Part shown: piece by piece, positions 14,461 to 22,285 of the stretch
Layout of the letters: every line of letters begins with the position of its first letter
Position numbering within the stretch: position 1 is the first letter of the stretch
Source: Crickella sp963642455
Lineage (GTDB): Bacteria > Bacillota > Clostridia > Peptostreptococcales > Anaerovoracaceae
Reading direction: 5' to 3'
DNA length: 31,183 nucleotides
Assembly: GCA_963642455.1 (NCBI GenBank)
Contig: CAVIGM010000012.1
Location: 1 to 31,183, forward strand
Made by a program: the position numbers and the translations under genes
The notes under the pieces: generated by a model
Database searches by the model: none
What the model was told of the DNA's origin: nothing
The model's input: the letters and a program-made list of their open reading frames with translations, nothing else

Positions 14461-15060
14461 TTATTTAATAACATAGGGTGCGATTTCCCTGATGATTGCC
14501 TCGACCTTCGCATCGCCGTCGAACCACATATTCGCAAGGAATCCGCGGTACATCTTCGACAGCTCTTCTGCGGTATCAGCAAGTGACTTGAAATAGGAAT
14601 CGACTTCTTTATAATAGCCGAGCGCATCGAAGGTCCCGCTCTCGCAGTATTTATGATATAGCACGAGCGCATCGTCATAGATTTCGAGAAGATCAGGCAC
14701 GAAATCCCTTGCGAGTTTGCTCCCCGGGCCTTTTCTCACAAGCTTCTTAGGCCTTATGCCTTCAAGGCGAAAAGCCTCAAGCCATGGTTTCCTCTCGTAG
14801 AGAACCCACGCCTCTTCATCCTCGCTCAGTTCGACCTCATCGGCTTTATAGAAGAGCTTGCCAAGCTCGGTCTCACCGGCTACGTAACCCTTCTCGATAT
14901 AATCTGCCACATCACAATCCTTATCAGCAAAACCTACTGATATCTCCAGCTTAGGAGGCGTACATCAGGTGGTATATTTGCTGACATCAAGGACAATGTC
15001 CCGATAGCCGAAACGCTTCATATATTCTCTGGCATCATCGTTTAGATTAAATCTCATCAT
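14461..15060 (-). CDS. Probable selenoprotein with in-frame TGA (Sec32-Cys33), HesB/CC-Se-like
   Basis: The minus frame from the tandem ATGs ending at 15060/15057 reads MMRFNLNDDAREYMKRFGYR... for 31 codons, meets TGA at 14967-14965, then continues in the same frame with CTPPKLEISVGFADKDCDV and on to the stop at 14461, 199 residues in all. Protein-like sequence on both sides of the TGA and a Cys directly after it suggest a U-C redox pair. The DDAREYMK start and the LEGIR segment near residue 105 resemble the small HesB-like proteins that carry CC or UC motifs (family recalled from memory). Residues 106-199 are an extra helical C-terminal region I do not recognise. A SECIS-like hairpin follows the TGA. 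A conventional call would start at the GTG at 14910 and lose the motif. A Cys-to-TGA mutation or sequencing error is the alternative. Confidence 0.72.
14917..14939 (-). promoter_or_regulatory. Candidate bacterial SECIS element
   Basis: Downstream of the TGA, minus-strand TATCAGT pairs with GCTGATA (7 bp including one T-G pair) around the loop AGGTTTT. The loop carries the GGU expected for SelB binding and resembles the AGGUCU loop of E. coli fdhF. The GG lies 30 nt after the TGA, within the distance range I recall for bacterial SECIS elements. Confidence 0.6.
14965..14967 (-). other. In-frame TGA, probable selenocysteine codon
   Basis: The codon reads TGA on the minus strand (TCA on plus) as codon 32 counted from the ATG at 15060. 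The following codon is TGT (Cys). Confidence 0.7.
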
Positions 15061-15066
15061 GGCATA

Positions 15067-15074
15067 ATTATAGC
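15067..15074 (-). promoter_or_regulatory. Extended -10 promoter abutting the selenoprotein start
   Basis: Minus-strand TGCTATAAT has TATAAT at 15072-15067. Seven bases on lies the A of the first ATG (15060), and no Shine-Dalgarno is visible, so the message may be leaderless. An AGCATATTAGC direct repeat (15072-15082, 15085-15095) overlaps it. Confidence 0.45.
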
Positions 15075-15216
15075 ATATTAGCACAGCATATTAGCGTAGC
15101 CAGATTCTCAGGGCTTGAAAATCTCTTGCCATATCTTGCAAACCCCTTGTCATATAATGTAGAATTACTCTGGCAGGTATCCGTTGGAACTTGACCTCAA
15201 TCAAGGAGTAAGACTC

Positions 15217-15498
15217 ATGAACAAATTAACCAAAGAACAGCAACATGACCAGTGCATGCGCGAGATTAAGGGAACGCTGATTGTTGTATCAGCCTGCTGC
15301 CTATGGCATATCGCAACAGCCTTTATTCTCAACGGCACCGGTCTTTTTTTCTTGGGAATGCCGGCTTGGTTCAGCGTTTCGGTCTTCGGGACCATTATTA
15401 TTGCGCTTGTCGGTGTCCGCATTCTATTGAAAAAAGTCTTTATCGACTTCGAGTACGACGCCGAGGACGAAGGTGGATCGGAGGTGTCGCATGAGTAG
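15217..15498 (+). CDS. Small membrane protein of the YhdT/DUF997 family
   Basis: The start is the ATG at 15217, with AAGGAG eight bases upstream (the frame extends 11 codons further without support). The 93-residue product has a hydrophilic N-terminus and two membrane segments (about residues 20-40 and 47-70, the first with CCLWHIATAFIL), then an acidic tail ending YDAEDEGGSEVSHE. DUF997 proteins are characteristically encoded directly before PanF-type sodium/pantothenate symporters, as here, where the last 8 nt overlap the panF start. It is probably an accessory subunit of the symporter; no direct function is established. Confidence 0.85.
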   Translation: MNKLTKEQQHDQCMREIKGTLIVVSACCLWHIATAFILNGTGLFFLGMPAWFSVSVFGTIIIALVGVRILLKKVFIDFEYDAEDEGGSEVSHE

Positions 15499-16978
15499 GA
15501 ACCAAATAATCATACTTGTGATACTGATTGTCTACCTCGCAATCAACATTATCTTCGGAATTCTATACAGCAAGAGAAGCAACTCCAAGAGCCTTCTTTC
15601 GGACGAGAAGAAATTCTTCATAGGCGGAAGAAGCATGAACGGGCTGCTACTTGCCATGACAACAATGGCGACCTACACATCTGTCAGCTCTTTTGTTTCG
15701 GGGCCGGGTGCCGCAGGCTTGACCTACGGCTATGCGCAGGCTTGGGTTGCCGCCGTTCAGGTGCCCGTAACCTTCCTCGTGCTTGGAGTCTTCGGCAACA
15801 AGCTCGCAATCGTCTCGAGGCGAACAGGCTCTGTTACAGTTGTCGGATATCTCAAGGCAAGATACAAAAGCGATGCTCTCGTAATAGTCACGAGCCTGCT
15901 TATGGTTGTTTTCTTCGTTGCGCAAATGATAGGCCAGTTCACAGGCGGCGCGACTCTCATCGCATCTATAACAGGACTCAGCCACGTCAACTCGCTTCTT
16001 ATCTTCGGTGTTGTTGTCATCATCTATACAGCCTTCGGAGGCTTCACGGCCGTTGCGGTCACCGATGCAATTCAAGGAATAGTCATGTGCCTTGGCACTT
16101 TTCTCTTTCTTTTCTTTGTACTTCGAGAAGGCTCGGGGCTTGCGGGAATTGATGCCGGTCTTCAGGCAAATCTTCCAGGTATATATGACAATCTCACCGC
16201 CGTATATAAGCCGGGCTCGCTTATAAGCTTCTGGGTGCTTGTCGGCTTTGGCACGCTCGGGCTCCCTCAGACAGCAGTTCGCTCGATGGGCTTCAAGGAT
16301 ACCAAGAGCCTCCACTCCGCAATGTGGATTGGCGCGCTCTGCTGCAGCTTCGTAATCGTCGGAATGCATCTTGCAGGTGTATGGGCAGGCGCTCTTATAG
16401 ACACAAGCGACCTCCCAAGCTCCGATTATTTCATACCATATATCATACAGAAAATCATGCCTGTTGGGCTTGCGGGGATTTTCCTGACTGCGCCTATGGC
16501 TGCGATAATGTCGACGGTCGACTCACTTCTCATTCTCGCAAGTGCGGCCATCATCAAGGACCTTTGGCGCAACTATGTGGTCAAGGACAATCCTGCTCGC
16601 ATCGCAAGATATAACAAGAATGTCAAGACAGCCAGCATGCTTCTTACCTTCTTGCTCGGCGCACTTACTATGGCGCTGACCGTAAATCCGCCAGACATAA
16701 TTTTCTTCCTTAATCTTTTTGCAATGGGCGGACTTGAGTGTACCTTCTTCTGGCCTCTTATCGGCGGGCTTTTCTGGAAGAAAGGCACCCGTCAGGCAGC
16801 CGTCGCAAGCTCACTTTGTGCAGCCGCAACTTATATCTTCTGCTACTATAACGTCTCTGTTGCGGGTATAAACGCAGTTGTATGGGGACTTCTTGCAGGC
16901 GGAATTGTCTATTATCTTGTGGGGCTTGCGACCTCTAAAGGCGGGCTCGACCAAGATATTATTGATAAATGCTTTTAG
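15491..16978 (+). CDS. panF: Sodium/pantothenate symporter-like protein (SSS family)
   Basis: The ATG at 15491 is preceded by GGAGG and overlaps the DUF997 gene by 8 nt. The 495-residue product has about 12-13 hydrophobic segments in the order of the sodium:solute symporter family. It includes the N-terminal FFIGGRSMNGLLLAMTTMATY with the sodium-site region, GFGTLGLPQTAVRSMGFKD and APMAAIMSTVDSLLILASAA, all strongly PanF-like. It should import pantothenate, the coenzyme A precursor, with sodium across the plasma membrane. The spacer after it carries tandem repeats, the last of which supplies the Shine-Dalgarno of the amidase gene, so the three plus-strand genes are probably one operon. Confidence 0.9.
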   Translation: MSRNQIIILVILIVYLAINIIFGILYSKRSNSKSLLSDEKKFFIGGRSMNGLLLAMTTMATYTSVSSFVSGPGAAGLTYGYAQAWVAAVQVPVTFLVLGVFGNKLAIVSRRTGSVTVVGYLKARYKSDALVIVTSLLMVVFFVAQMIGQFTGGATLIASITGLSHVNSLLIFGVVVIIYTAFGGFTAVAVTDAIQGIVMCLGTFLFLFFVLREGSGLAGIDAGLQANLPGIYDNLTAVYKPGSLISFWVLVGFGTLGLPQTAVRSMGFKDTKSLHSAMWIGALCCSFVIVGMHLAGVWAGALIDTSDLPSSDYFIPYIIQKIMPVGLAGIFLTAPMAAIMSTVDSLLILASAAIIKDLWRNYVVKDNPARIARYNKNVKTASMLLTFLLGALTMALTVNPPDIIFFLNLFAMGGLECTFFWPLIGGLFWKKGTRQAAVASSLCAAATYIFCYYNVSVAGINAVVWGLLAGGIVYYLVGLATSKGGLDQDIIDKCF

Positions 16979-17063
16979 CGAAAATCATCGAGAATTGTCG
17001 AGAAATGCAAAGATCATCGAGAATTGTCGAGAAATGTCGAATAGTGTCGAAAATCATCGAAGG
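16967..17063. repeat. Tandem repeat between panF and the amidase gene
   Basis: ATCATCGAGAATTGTCGAGAAATG occurs at 16984-17007 and 17013-17036 (24 identical bases, period 29). A shorter copy, ATCATCGAAGG, starts at 17053 and leads directly into the next gene's AAGGAG. AAATGC within the panF tail (16967) matches 17003, so the repeat seems to begin inside the coding region. Confidence 0.9.
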
Positions 17064-17074
17064 AGTTTAGATAA

Positions 17075-17929
17075 ATGTCGAACAATATTATAAGGTTGGC
17101 AAACATACAGTTTGCAAGCAGCATGGATAAGGCGAAGGATCTCGAAAGATTGGACGCCTATCTCATGGAACTATCCATGGATGATAAGGATAAGGCGAAG
17201 GCGGATATTGTCTGTCTTCCAGAAATGTGGAACTGCCCTTATGTCGGCGACAGGTTCAAAGATTATGCCGAGCCCGAGGGCGGCACGGTATGGCAGGCAT
17301 GTTCTGACATGGCGAGAAAATACAAATTATATCTTTGCGCAGGTACAGTTGCAGAGTTCGGCGAGGATGGCCGCATATATAACACCGCATATGTCTTCGA
17401 CCGAGACGGCAAGCAAATTCACAAATATCGCAAAATGCACATGTTTGACATCTACTCGGCAGACGGCAAGCCTGTCTTCCTCGAGTCAGCATCTCTTGGC
17501 GCAGGCGATACAATTTCCACTTTCGAAACAGAATGGGGCAAAATGGGCATGCAGGTATGCTTCGATATTCGCTTTCCCGAGCTCTCGAGGCTGATGGCAC
17601 TTGACGGGGCAAAGGTAATTATCACTCCGGCGACTTTCTCGATGACAACAGGGCCAGTTCACTGGCAGATTAGCTTCCAGGCAAGAGCCATGGAAAACCA
17701 AGTCTTCATGGTAGGTGCTGCTCCGGCGCGTGCTCCGAAGACAGGCTATACTTCGTGGTCGCATTCGATAGTATGCGATCCTTGGGGAAAGGTTCTGACT
17801 CTCATGGACGAGAACGAGGGTGTAAGCATCACAGAGCTTAATCTTGACCTTATCGACAAATACAGATTGAAGCTTCCGATGCTCAGCGCGAGAAGGGACG
17901 ATGTATATAAGCTAAGCTTGAAGAAATAG
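17075..17929 (+). CDS. Nitrilase-superfamily amidohydrolase (omega-amidase/NIT2-like)
   Basis: A 284-residue carbon-nitrogen hydrolase with the complete catalytic triad: Glu50 (CLPEMW), Lys120 (YRKMHMFD) and Cys162 (QVCFDIRFPE). The FDIRFPELSRLMALDGA and RAMENQVFMVGAAPAR segments resemble omega-amidase/NIT2 and the YafV-type branch. It would hydrolyse a small amide (2-oxoglutaramate or 2-oxosuccinamate, or a deaminated glutathione-type metabolite) in the cytoplasm. The start has AAGGAG about ten bases upstream, inside a spacer repeat. Lying after DUF997-panF in the same direction, it might act in CoA- or pantothenate-related repair, but nothing in the sequence proves that. Its 3-prime coding end is duplicated downstream. 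Confidence 0.9.
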   Translation: MSNNIIRLANIQFASSMDKAKDLERLDAYLMELSMDDKDKAKADIVCLPEMWNCPYVGDRFKDYAEPEGGTVWQACSDMARKYKLYLCAGTVAEFGEDGRIYNTAYVFDRDGKQIHKYRKMHMFDIYSADGKPVFLESASLGAGDTISTFETEWGKMGMQVCFDIRFPELSRLMALDGAKVIITPATFSMTTGPVHWQISFQARAMENQVFMVGAAPARAPKTGYTSWSHSIVCDPWGKVLTLMDENEGVSITELNLDLIDKYRLKLPMLSARRDDVYKLSLKK

Positions 17930-17972
17930 CGTATATAAGCTAAGCTCATGGATAACGTATATAAACTAAGCC
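17903..17972. repeat. Duplicated 3-prime end of the amidase gene, three copies
   Basis: GTATATAAGCTAAGCT lies at 17903-17918 (coding for VYKLS) and again at 17931-17946. GTATATAAACTAAGCC lies at 17957-17972. The periods are 28 and 26 bp, and copies two and three are beyond the stop codon. Confidence 0.93.
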
Positions 17973-18010
17973 TGCAGGTTATGCTTATACAATCTGCAGG
18001 CTTAAATACT
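17967..18010 (+). terminator. Terminator between convergent amidase and phosphoesterase genes
   Basis: TAAGCCTGCAG (17967-17977) and CTGCAGGCTTA (17994-18004) form an 11-bp stem with a 16-nt loop, followed by an AT-rich stretch without a clean T-run. It may serve both converging genes. Confidence 0.6.
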
Positions 18011-18045
18011 ATATTGAGTTGAGTTCCTTGTAATCTATCGGCTTA

Positions 18046-19362
18046 TCAGTTATCACTCTTTGGCGCTACTATGTCCGGATAATACCATTCATTCAAATTA
18101 ACCTTGATGAATTTATCCGTGGAAGCTCCGTAATCCTTATATACATTCTTGTGAACCTGATTCCAGCTTCCGTCATTTGCTATATTGATTACCATGCAGC
18201 CCCTCTGAAGACCATATTCGGCAATATCCTTATACGCTGTATTGTCAACCGAATTACCGTATCCGAGGACAACTCCACGATATTTAACAACGGCTGTATT
18301 CACATGATCATGTCCAACGAAAGCCGCCTCAAGCGTATTTATTCCGTCCGGTCCGAGAGTCTCAAAGAGCGAATCTACATCATTTGGGTTCTTGTCCGTC
18401 TGACAGCAGCCGCCATACCAGACTCTCTCTCCCATTTCCTCGTCAATCTTCTCATCCCATATACCGCCAAGATACTGAGTTGTTGCGGTGTCCTCGAAGT
18501 CATTTGCTTCAAGGTCTCTATAGGCCGTCGCGAATTCCCCAATAGGAATATGGAAAAAGCAAATAGTCTTGACCGCTTGGCCGTTCGTTTCTGAAAGGTC
18601 TTCGATCACGTTCTTTGCCCACTCGACTTGGTCATCGTGGATGGTGTCGTATTTCCACTCGAGGCACGAAGCGAGGGAATCATCAATATATGCATTTGAG
18701 TCGATTACCATTATAGCCTTAGTAATCTCGCCGCTTGTATTCTTGAGAAGTATGCACTGATTAGTAACTCCGTAACCATCGTAGTCCTGATTGAAGATGC
18801 AATATTTATATTTGTCATCCATATACAGCTTGCCAAGTTCCTCCCTCGAGCAGAAGTCGAAGGCCTCTGTATCGTGGTTGCCGAAGCTTACGGTGAAGTA
18901 GGTCTGCAGCGTCTCGAACATATATAAAATGTTCTTTGAAACCATTTTGTTATTAAAGGTTCCGCCGCCGTTATATGCTATTGAAGGAACCGCAAAAACA
19001 TTATCTCCATTAAGGACGACAAGATCAGGCTTCTCCTTCTGCACCATAGTCATCACTTCGTATATAGTCTTCTTATCCTTGGTAATAGAGAAAATTCCGC
19101 CGCCGATATGAACGTCGCTCAGCTGCATAATCTTGATATCGTTATCTGAAGTAATTGTGTAATAGCCCTCTTCGCCAATCTGGGGAACGAGCTGATTCTC
19201 ATATTCAACAGGGTCAAATTCCGAGATATAGTGTCTCAGAATAAGCTGGCAGGCGGACATGCTTATAATATATAGAGCCAAAAGCCCCACCGCGCCTATA
19301 AGTATCTTCGTACCCGTGCTGATTTTCTTGCGTTTACCTTTATTTGCCATTTTCTCTGACAT
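18046..19362 (-). CDS. Membrane-anchored calcineurin-like metallophosphoesterase
   Basis: A 438-residue protein with a basic N-terminus and one membrane helix (about residues 19-42, ILIGAVGLLALYIISMSAC); the rest would lie outside the membrane. The metal-binding motifs of the calcineurin superfamily follow in order: LSDVHIGG (about residue 80), LNGDNVF, SFGNHDTEAF, FFHIP and FVGHDHVN. Such enzymes cleave phosphomono- or diesters; the substrate cannot be told. The ATG at 19362 has GAGG eight bases upstream. It lies 18 bp downstream of the REC-GGDEF-EAL gene and is probably cotranscribed. Its Shine-Dalgarno lies in a copy of the end of that gene. Confidence 0.9.
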   Translation of the reverse strand: MSEKMANKGKRKKISTGTKILIGAVGLLALYIISMSACQLILRHYISEFDPVEYENQLVPQIGEEGYYTITSDNDIKIMQLSDVHIGGGIFSITKDKKTIYEVMTMVQKEKPDLVVLNGDNVFAVPSIAYNGGGTFNNKMVSKNILYMFETLQTYFTVSFGNHDTEAFDFCSREELGKLYMDDKYKYCIFNQDYDGYGVTNQCILLKNTSGEITKAIMVIDSNAYIDDSLASCLEWKYDTIHDDQVEWAKNVIEDLSETNGQAVKTICFFHIPIGEFATAYRDLEANDFEDTATTQYLGGIWDEKIDEEMGERVWYGGCCQTDKNPNDVDSLFETLGPDGINTLEAAFVGHDHVNTAVVKYRGVVLGYGNSVDNTAYKDIAEYGLQRGCMVINIANDGSWNQVHKNVYKDYGASTDKFIKVNLNEWYYPDIVAPKSDN

Positions 19363-19364
19363 CC

Positions 19365-19420
19365 TGTATTCCTCTATTTCTTAAATACCAAGTTCTTTCT
19401 GAGCCTTGTATTCCTCTATT
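19365..19420. repeat. 14-bp direct repeat linking a gene end to the next gene's ribosome-binding site
   Basis: TGTATTCCTCTATT at 19365-19378 and 19407-19420 (period 42 bp). The second copy codes for IEEY near the end of the upstream gene; the first contains the GAGG Shine-Dalgarno of the metallophosphoesterase gene. Confidence 0.7.
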
Positions 19421-21927
19421 GTCTCAATTACTCTTGCATAATTAAGCTCTAAGTTCTCGATCGAGCTTGGATCCACATAGCCTTTGTTCTTGCGAAGCTT
19501 ATCGGCAAGATCCTCTGCTGCATATTGAAGTTCGGAGAAGGACAGATTAGCAGCAAGCCCCTTCATCGTTTGAACGGCAGCATACAGCGCATCATAATTG
19601 TCTCGGTTGACAGCCTCTTTAATCTCGCCCATAGTATCATCTTCTAAGAACCTAAACATGTAGCGCTCAATTCTGCTATCATCCATGAGCCTTTGCTTAG
19701 CCTCTTCATATTTACCTTGGAAGCACTCATAGCACTCCTTAATTGTCATTCTATGAATTGTCTCCATCTCCTCATTATCACTTAAGCTCTTGGTGATTAT
19801 GCTGGTGAATTCCTCCTCAGGCATTGGTCTGTAGTAATAGTAGCCCTGAATTGAATCGCAGTAATGTTGCTTGAGGAAGTTAACCTGTTCTTCTTCTTCG
19901 ACACCTTCAACAACAGTCTTCATTCCGAGCTTATGAATTACCTCAAGCAGGTAGCTGAGAATAAGGTTGCCGCGCGTGGTACCAATTGCATCCGTAAGGC
20001 TCTTGTCAACCTTAATTACATCGAAATGCATCCTCGACAGGCTGGAAAAAGATGAATATTCCGAGCCGAAGTCATCCATGTGAAGTGTGAAGCCCTCCTG
20101 AGCGAGAGCCTCTATAACATCCGCAATCTGTGTGCTTAGCTTAGCCGCACTTTCTGTAATTTCGATAGGCACAAGCATCAGCGGAACGCCGATTTCTTCT
20201 GCTATTGATTTATATATCTTCTCAACATTATTTCTGAAAAGTGAGATTCTTGACAGATTGACTGAGATTGGGAAAGGTCTCTTGCCGTGGTCCATTCTTG
20301 ACTTCTGGAATATGCAGACCTGTTCGAACATATATTCATCAAGCCTTGTAATAAGTCCGTTTCTCTCAAATAGAGGGATAAAAACTCCTGGCGAATAATA
20401 TTCCCCATTGTCCCTTCTCCATCTAACGAGCGCCTCCGCACCGACAATATGACCGGTAATCGGATTTATCTTAGGCTGATACCACGCTTCAAGCTTCTTA
20501 TCGTTCAGAGCCCTGAAGAAATTATTCTCGAGCTCGAATTCCAATCTTTTCTTGGATGCGAAGTCCTTGTTGTATCTGATTACGAGCGTGTCGAAGGAAT
20601 CCCTGATCGTATCAAGTATCATGATGGCACGGCTTGCTGCAATAGCAATAGATACATCATCGTTGATGTCCTCGAAAATTCCAAGCTTGACTATTACATT
20701 CTTGATTGGGAGCTCTGCGGTCCTTCCTTGAATGAGTCTCTTGAGCTCTGCGTCATCACTTGGAAGCGCGTCTGCTTCGCAAATGCAAATGAATCTATCC
20801 GAGCCGTAACGACCTACGATTCTGCTTTTTTTCTCTGTAAAAGAAAGTATCGTATTTGCAAATTCCTTAAGGAGTGAGTCACCGACCGTCTCGCCGTATA
20901 CGGTGTTAATCAGCTTAAATTCTCTTATATCGGTTGCGAAAAGGATGTACTTCTTGTCCGGATTAGTCTTGATTAAGCGCTCCGCATGATATAAGAAGGC
21001 CTGTCTTGTATACACGCCGGTAAGCTCGTCGTACTCCATCGCGGACAGAGCCGATACGGATTCTCTGAGTCTTATTACGCTTGCAATACGATTCTTTATA
21101 ATGTCGTTATTATATGGCTTACTTACGAAATCCGCGCAGCCGAGCTTAAGGCACTTAAGTTCCTCTTCTTCGTTGCCGTTTCCCGATGTGATAATAACAG
21201 GAATGTTAGAAAGGAAAGGATCTTCTTTGACTACCTCAAGGAATTCATAGCCGTTCATAACAGGCATCTGAATATCCAAGATTATTACCGAGATCTCGTT
21301 CATATGCTGCTGAAGAACGTCCAGTCCGACCTTTCCGTTCTCCGCCTGGAGGACCTCGTATTTATCCGAAAGGATTTCCGTGAGGAGCTCCATATTCAGC
21401 TCATTGTCTTCAACAATCAAGACTTTTCGCTGGAAAGCGCCGTCATTCTTCTCGCCCTGGATTGTATTGTAGAACTTCGTCCATTCTTGGAATTCTTCGC
21501 TGATATTGCGAACAAGAAGAAGTCCTATATTGTGTCCCGACTTTGACTTAAGAGGGAAAACCTCCATCATAACCGTGTTATATACTTCATCGGTAGCTCT
21601 GAATTTGCGGCGGTAGACCATTTGAAGATTGTCTTTGCCCTCACGAAGAGCCGCATTCAAGATATTGACATCTGTCATTTCTCTAAAGCGCGCCCTATCG
21701 CCGTCGAAACAAAGATAGCTCTTCGAGAACCAGTCAAGCCAGTCGCTCAGCTTCTTAGGGGCTCCTTGCTCCTCCATATCTCTCAATTCGGTATCTGAAA
21801 CCTTGAGAATATAGTAAGTATCCTCTGTGAAATCGACATATAATACCTTGTTGAAGTGTTTACCGGTATATTTCTCGATGATAGAATCTCGCAATTCTTC
21901 GTCGAAGAATTCTTTGGTATTTGCCAT
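19381..21927 (-). CDS. Response regulator with degenerate GGDEF, EAL and HPt-like domains
   Basis: The ATG ending at 21927 (MANTKEFF, AGAAGG ten bases upstream) is chosen; a GTG at 21963 and a TTG at 22023 are in-frame alternatives. The roughly 848-residue protein has a PAS-like N-terminal part (1-150), then a receiver domain (KVLIVEDNELN, phosphoacceptor Asp in ILDIQMPVMNG, SKPY). A GGDEF-like domain follows whose signature is lost (GRYGSDRF), then an apparently complete EAL domain (EALVRW, SVNLS, EITES, MDDFGSEYSS, IKVD, VEGVEE, IQGYYYY). The C-terminal HPt-like bundle has MKGLAANLSF, but a Gln stands where the phosphorylated His should be. It is probably a phosphorylation-controlled cyclic-di-GMP phosphodiesterase. 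The metallophosphoesterase gene follows. Confidence 0.9.
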   Translation of the reverse strand: MANTKEFFDEELRDSIIEKYTGKHFNKVLYVDFTEDTYYILKVSDTELRDMEEQGAPKKLSDWLDWFSKSYLCFDGDRARFREMTDVNILNAALREGKDNLQMVYRRKFRATDEVYNTVMMEVFPLKSKSGHNIGLLLVRNISEEFQEWTKFYNTIQGEKNDGAFQRKVLIVEDNELNMELLTEILSDKYEVLQAENGKVGLDVLQQHMNEISVIILDIQMPVMNGYEFLEVVKEDPFLSNIPVIITSGNGNEEEELKCLKLGCADFVSKPYNNDIIKNRIASVIRLRESVSALSAMEYDELTGVYTRQAFLYHAERLIKTNPDKKYILFATDIREFKLINTVYGETVGDSLLKEFANTILSFTEKKSRIVGRYGSDRFICICEADALPSDDAELKRLIQGRTAELPIKNVIVKLGIFEDINDDVSIAIAASRAIMILDTIRDSFDTLVIRYNKDFASKKRLEFELENNFFRALNDKKLEAWYQPKINPITGHIVGAEALVRWRRDNGEYYSPGVFIPLFERNGLITRLDEYMFEQVCIFQKSRMDHGKRPFPISVNLSRISLFRNNVEKIYKSIAEEIGVPLMLVPIEITESAAKLSTQIADVIEALAQEGFTLHMDDFGSEYSSFSSLSRMHFDVIKVDKSLTDAIGTTRGNLILSYLLEVIHKLGMKTVVEGVEEEEQVNFLKQHYCDSIQGYYYYRPMPEEEFTSIITKSLSDNEEMETIHRMTIKECYECFQGKYEEAKQRLMDDSRIERYMFRFLEDDTMGEIKEAVNRDNYDALYAAVQTMKGLAANLSFSELQYAAEDLADKLRKNKGYVDPSSIENLELNYARVIETIEEYKAQKELGI

Positions 21928-22127
21928 TACGATTGAACCTTCTGCTTCTTGCTTGATGCTCACGTCCGTGCCCCCCGTTTCAGACTTGCGCTGAGTATTA
22001 TGCGTATTGTGGTGATTAGTCAATTCAGCGATTGAATCGACTATGTTCCCATAAAATATTATACCTGAATACTAAATCAAATCAAGATGCTACGGCGAAT
22101 ACAGCGGCGAAAAATTGAATAGGCGGT

Positions 22128-22203
22128 GTGTCAAAATTCATAGAATTATGAAATGTGTCAAAATTATGAAATTATGAAATATTTCAAATTTAATATTGAC
22201 ACA
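22128..22203. promoter_or_regulatory. GTGTCAAAATT repeats around the promoter of the HTH/coiled-coil gene
   Basis: GTGTCAAAATT at 22128-22138 and 22155-22165 (27 bp apart). The reverse form ATTGACAC ends at 22203 and covers the -35 box. The repeated GTGTCAA half-sites in both orientations suggest an operator, possibly for the HTH protein encoded downstream. Confidence 0.5.
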
Positions 22204-22224
22204 CTTTTGAAGTAATGGTAATAT
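22196..22224 (+). promoter_or_regulatory. Consensus promoter of the HTH/coiled-coil gene
   Basis: TTGACA (22196-22201), 17-bp spacer, TAATAT (22219-22224): a near-ideal sigma-A promoter 62 bp before the GTG start at 22286. The rest of the 22024-22285 spacer holds only the GTGTCAA repeats. Confidence 0.8.
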
Positions 22225-22285
22225 ACGAATTGTCATAAGACAAATATGCTATAGAGCGCTTAGCAAGAGAAAGGAGTATGAAGCT

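Noticed and set aside
14461..14910. A 149-residue protein starting at the GTG at 14910
   Set aside because: That GTG is an internal codon with no Shine-Dalgarno. The frame continues upstream in protein-like sequence interrupted only by the TGA.
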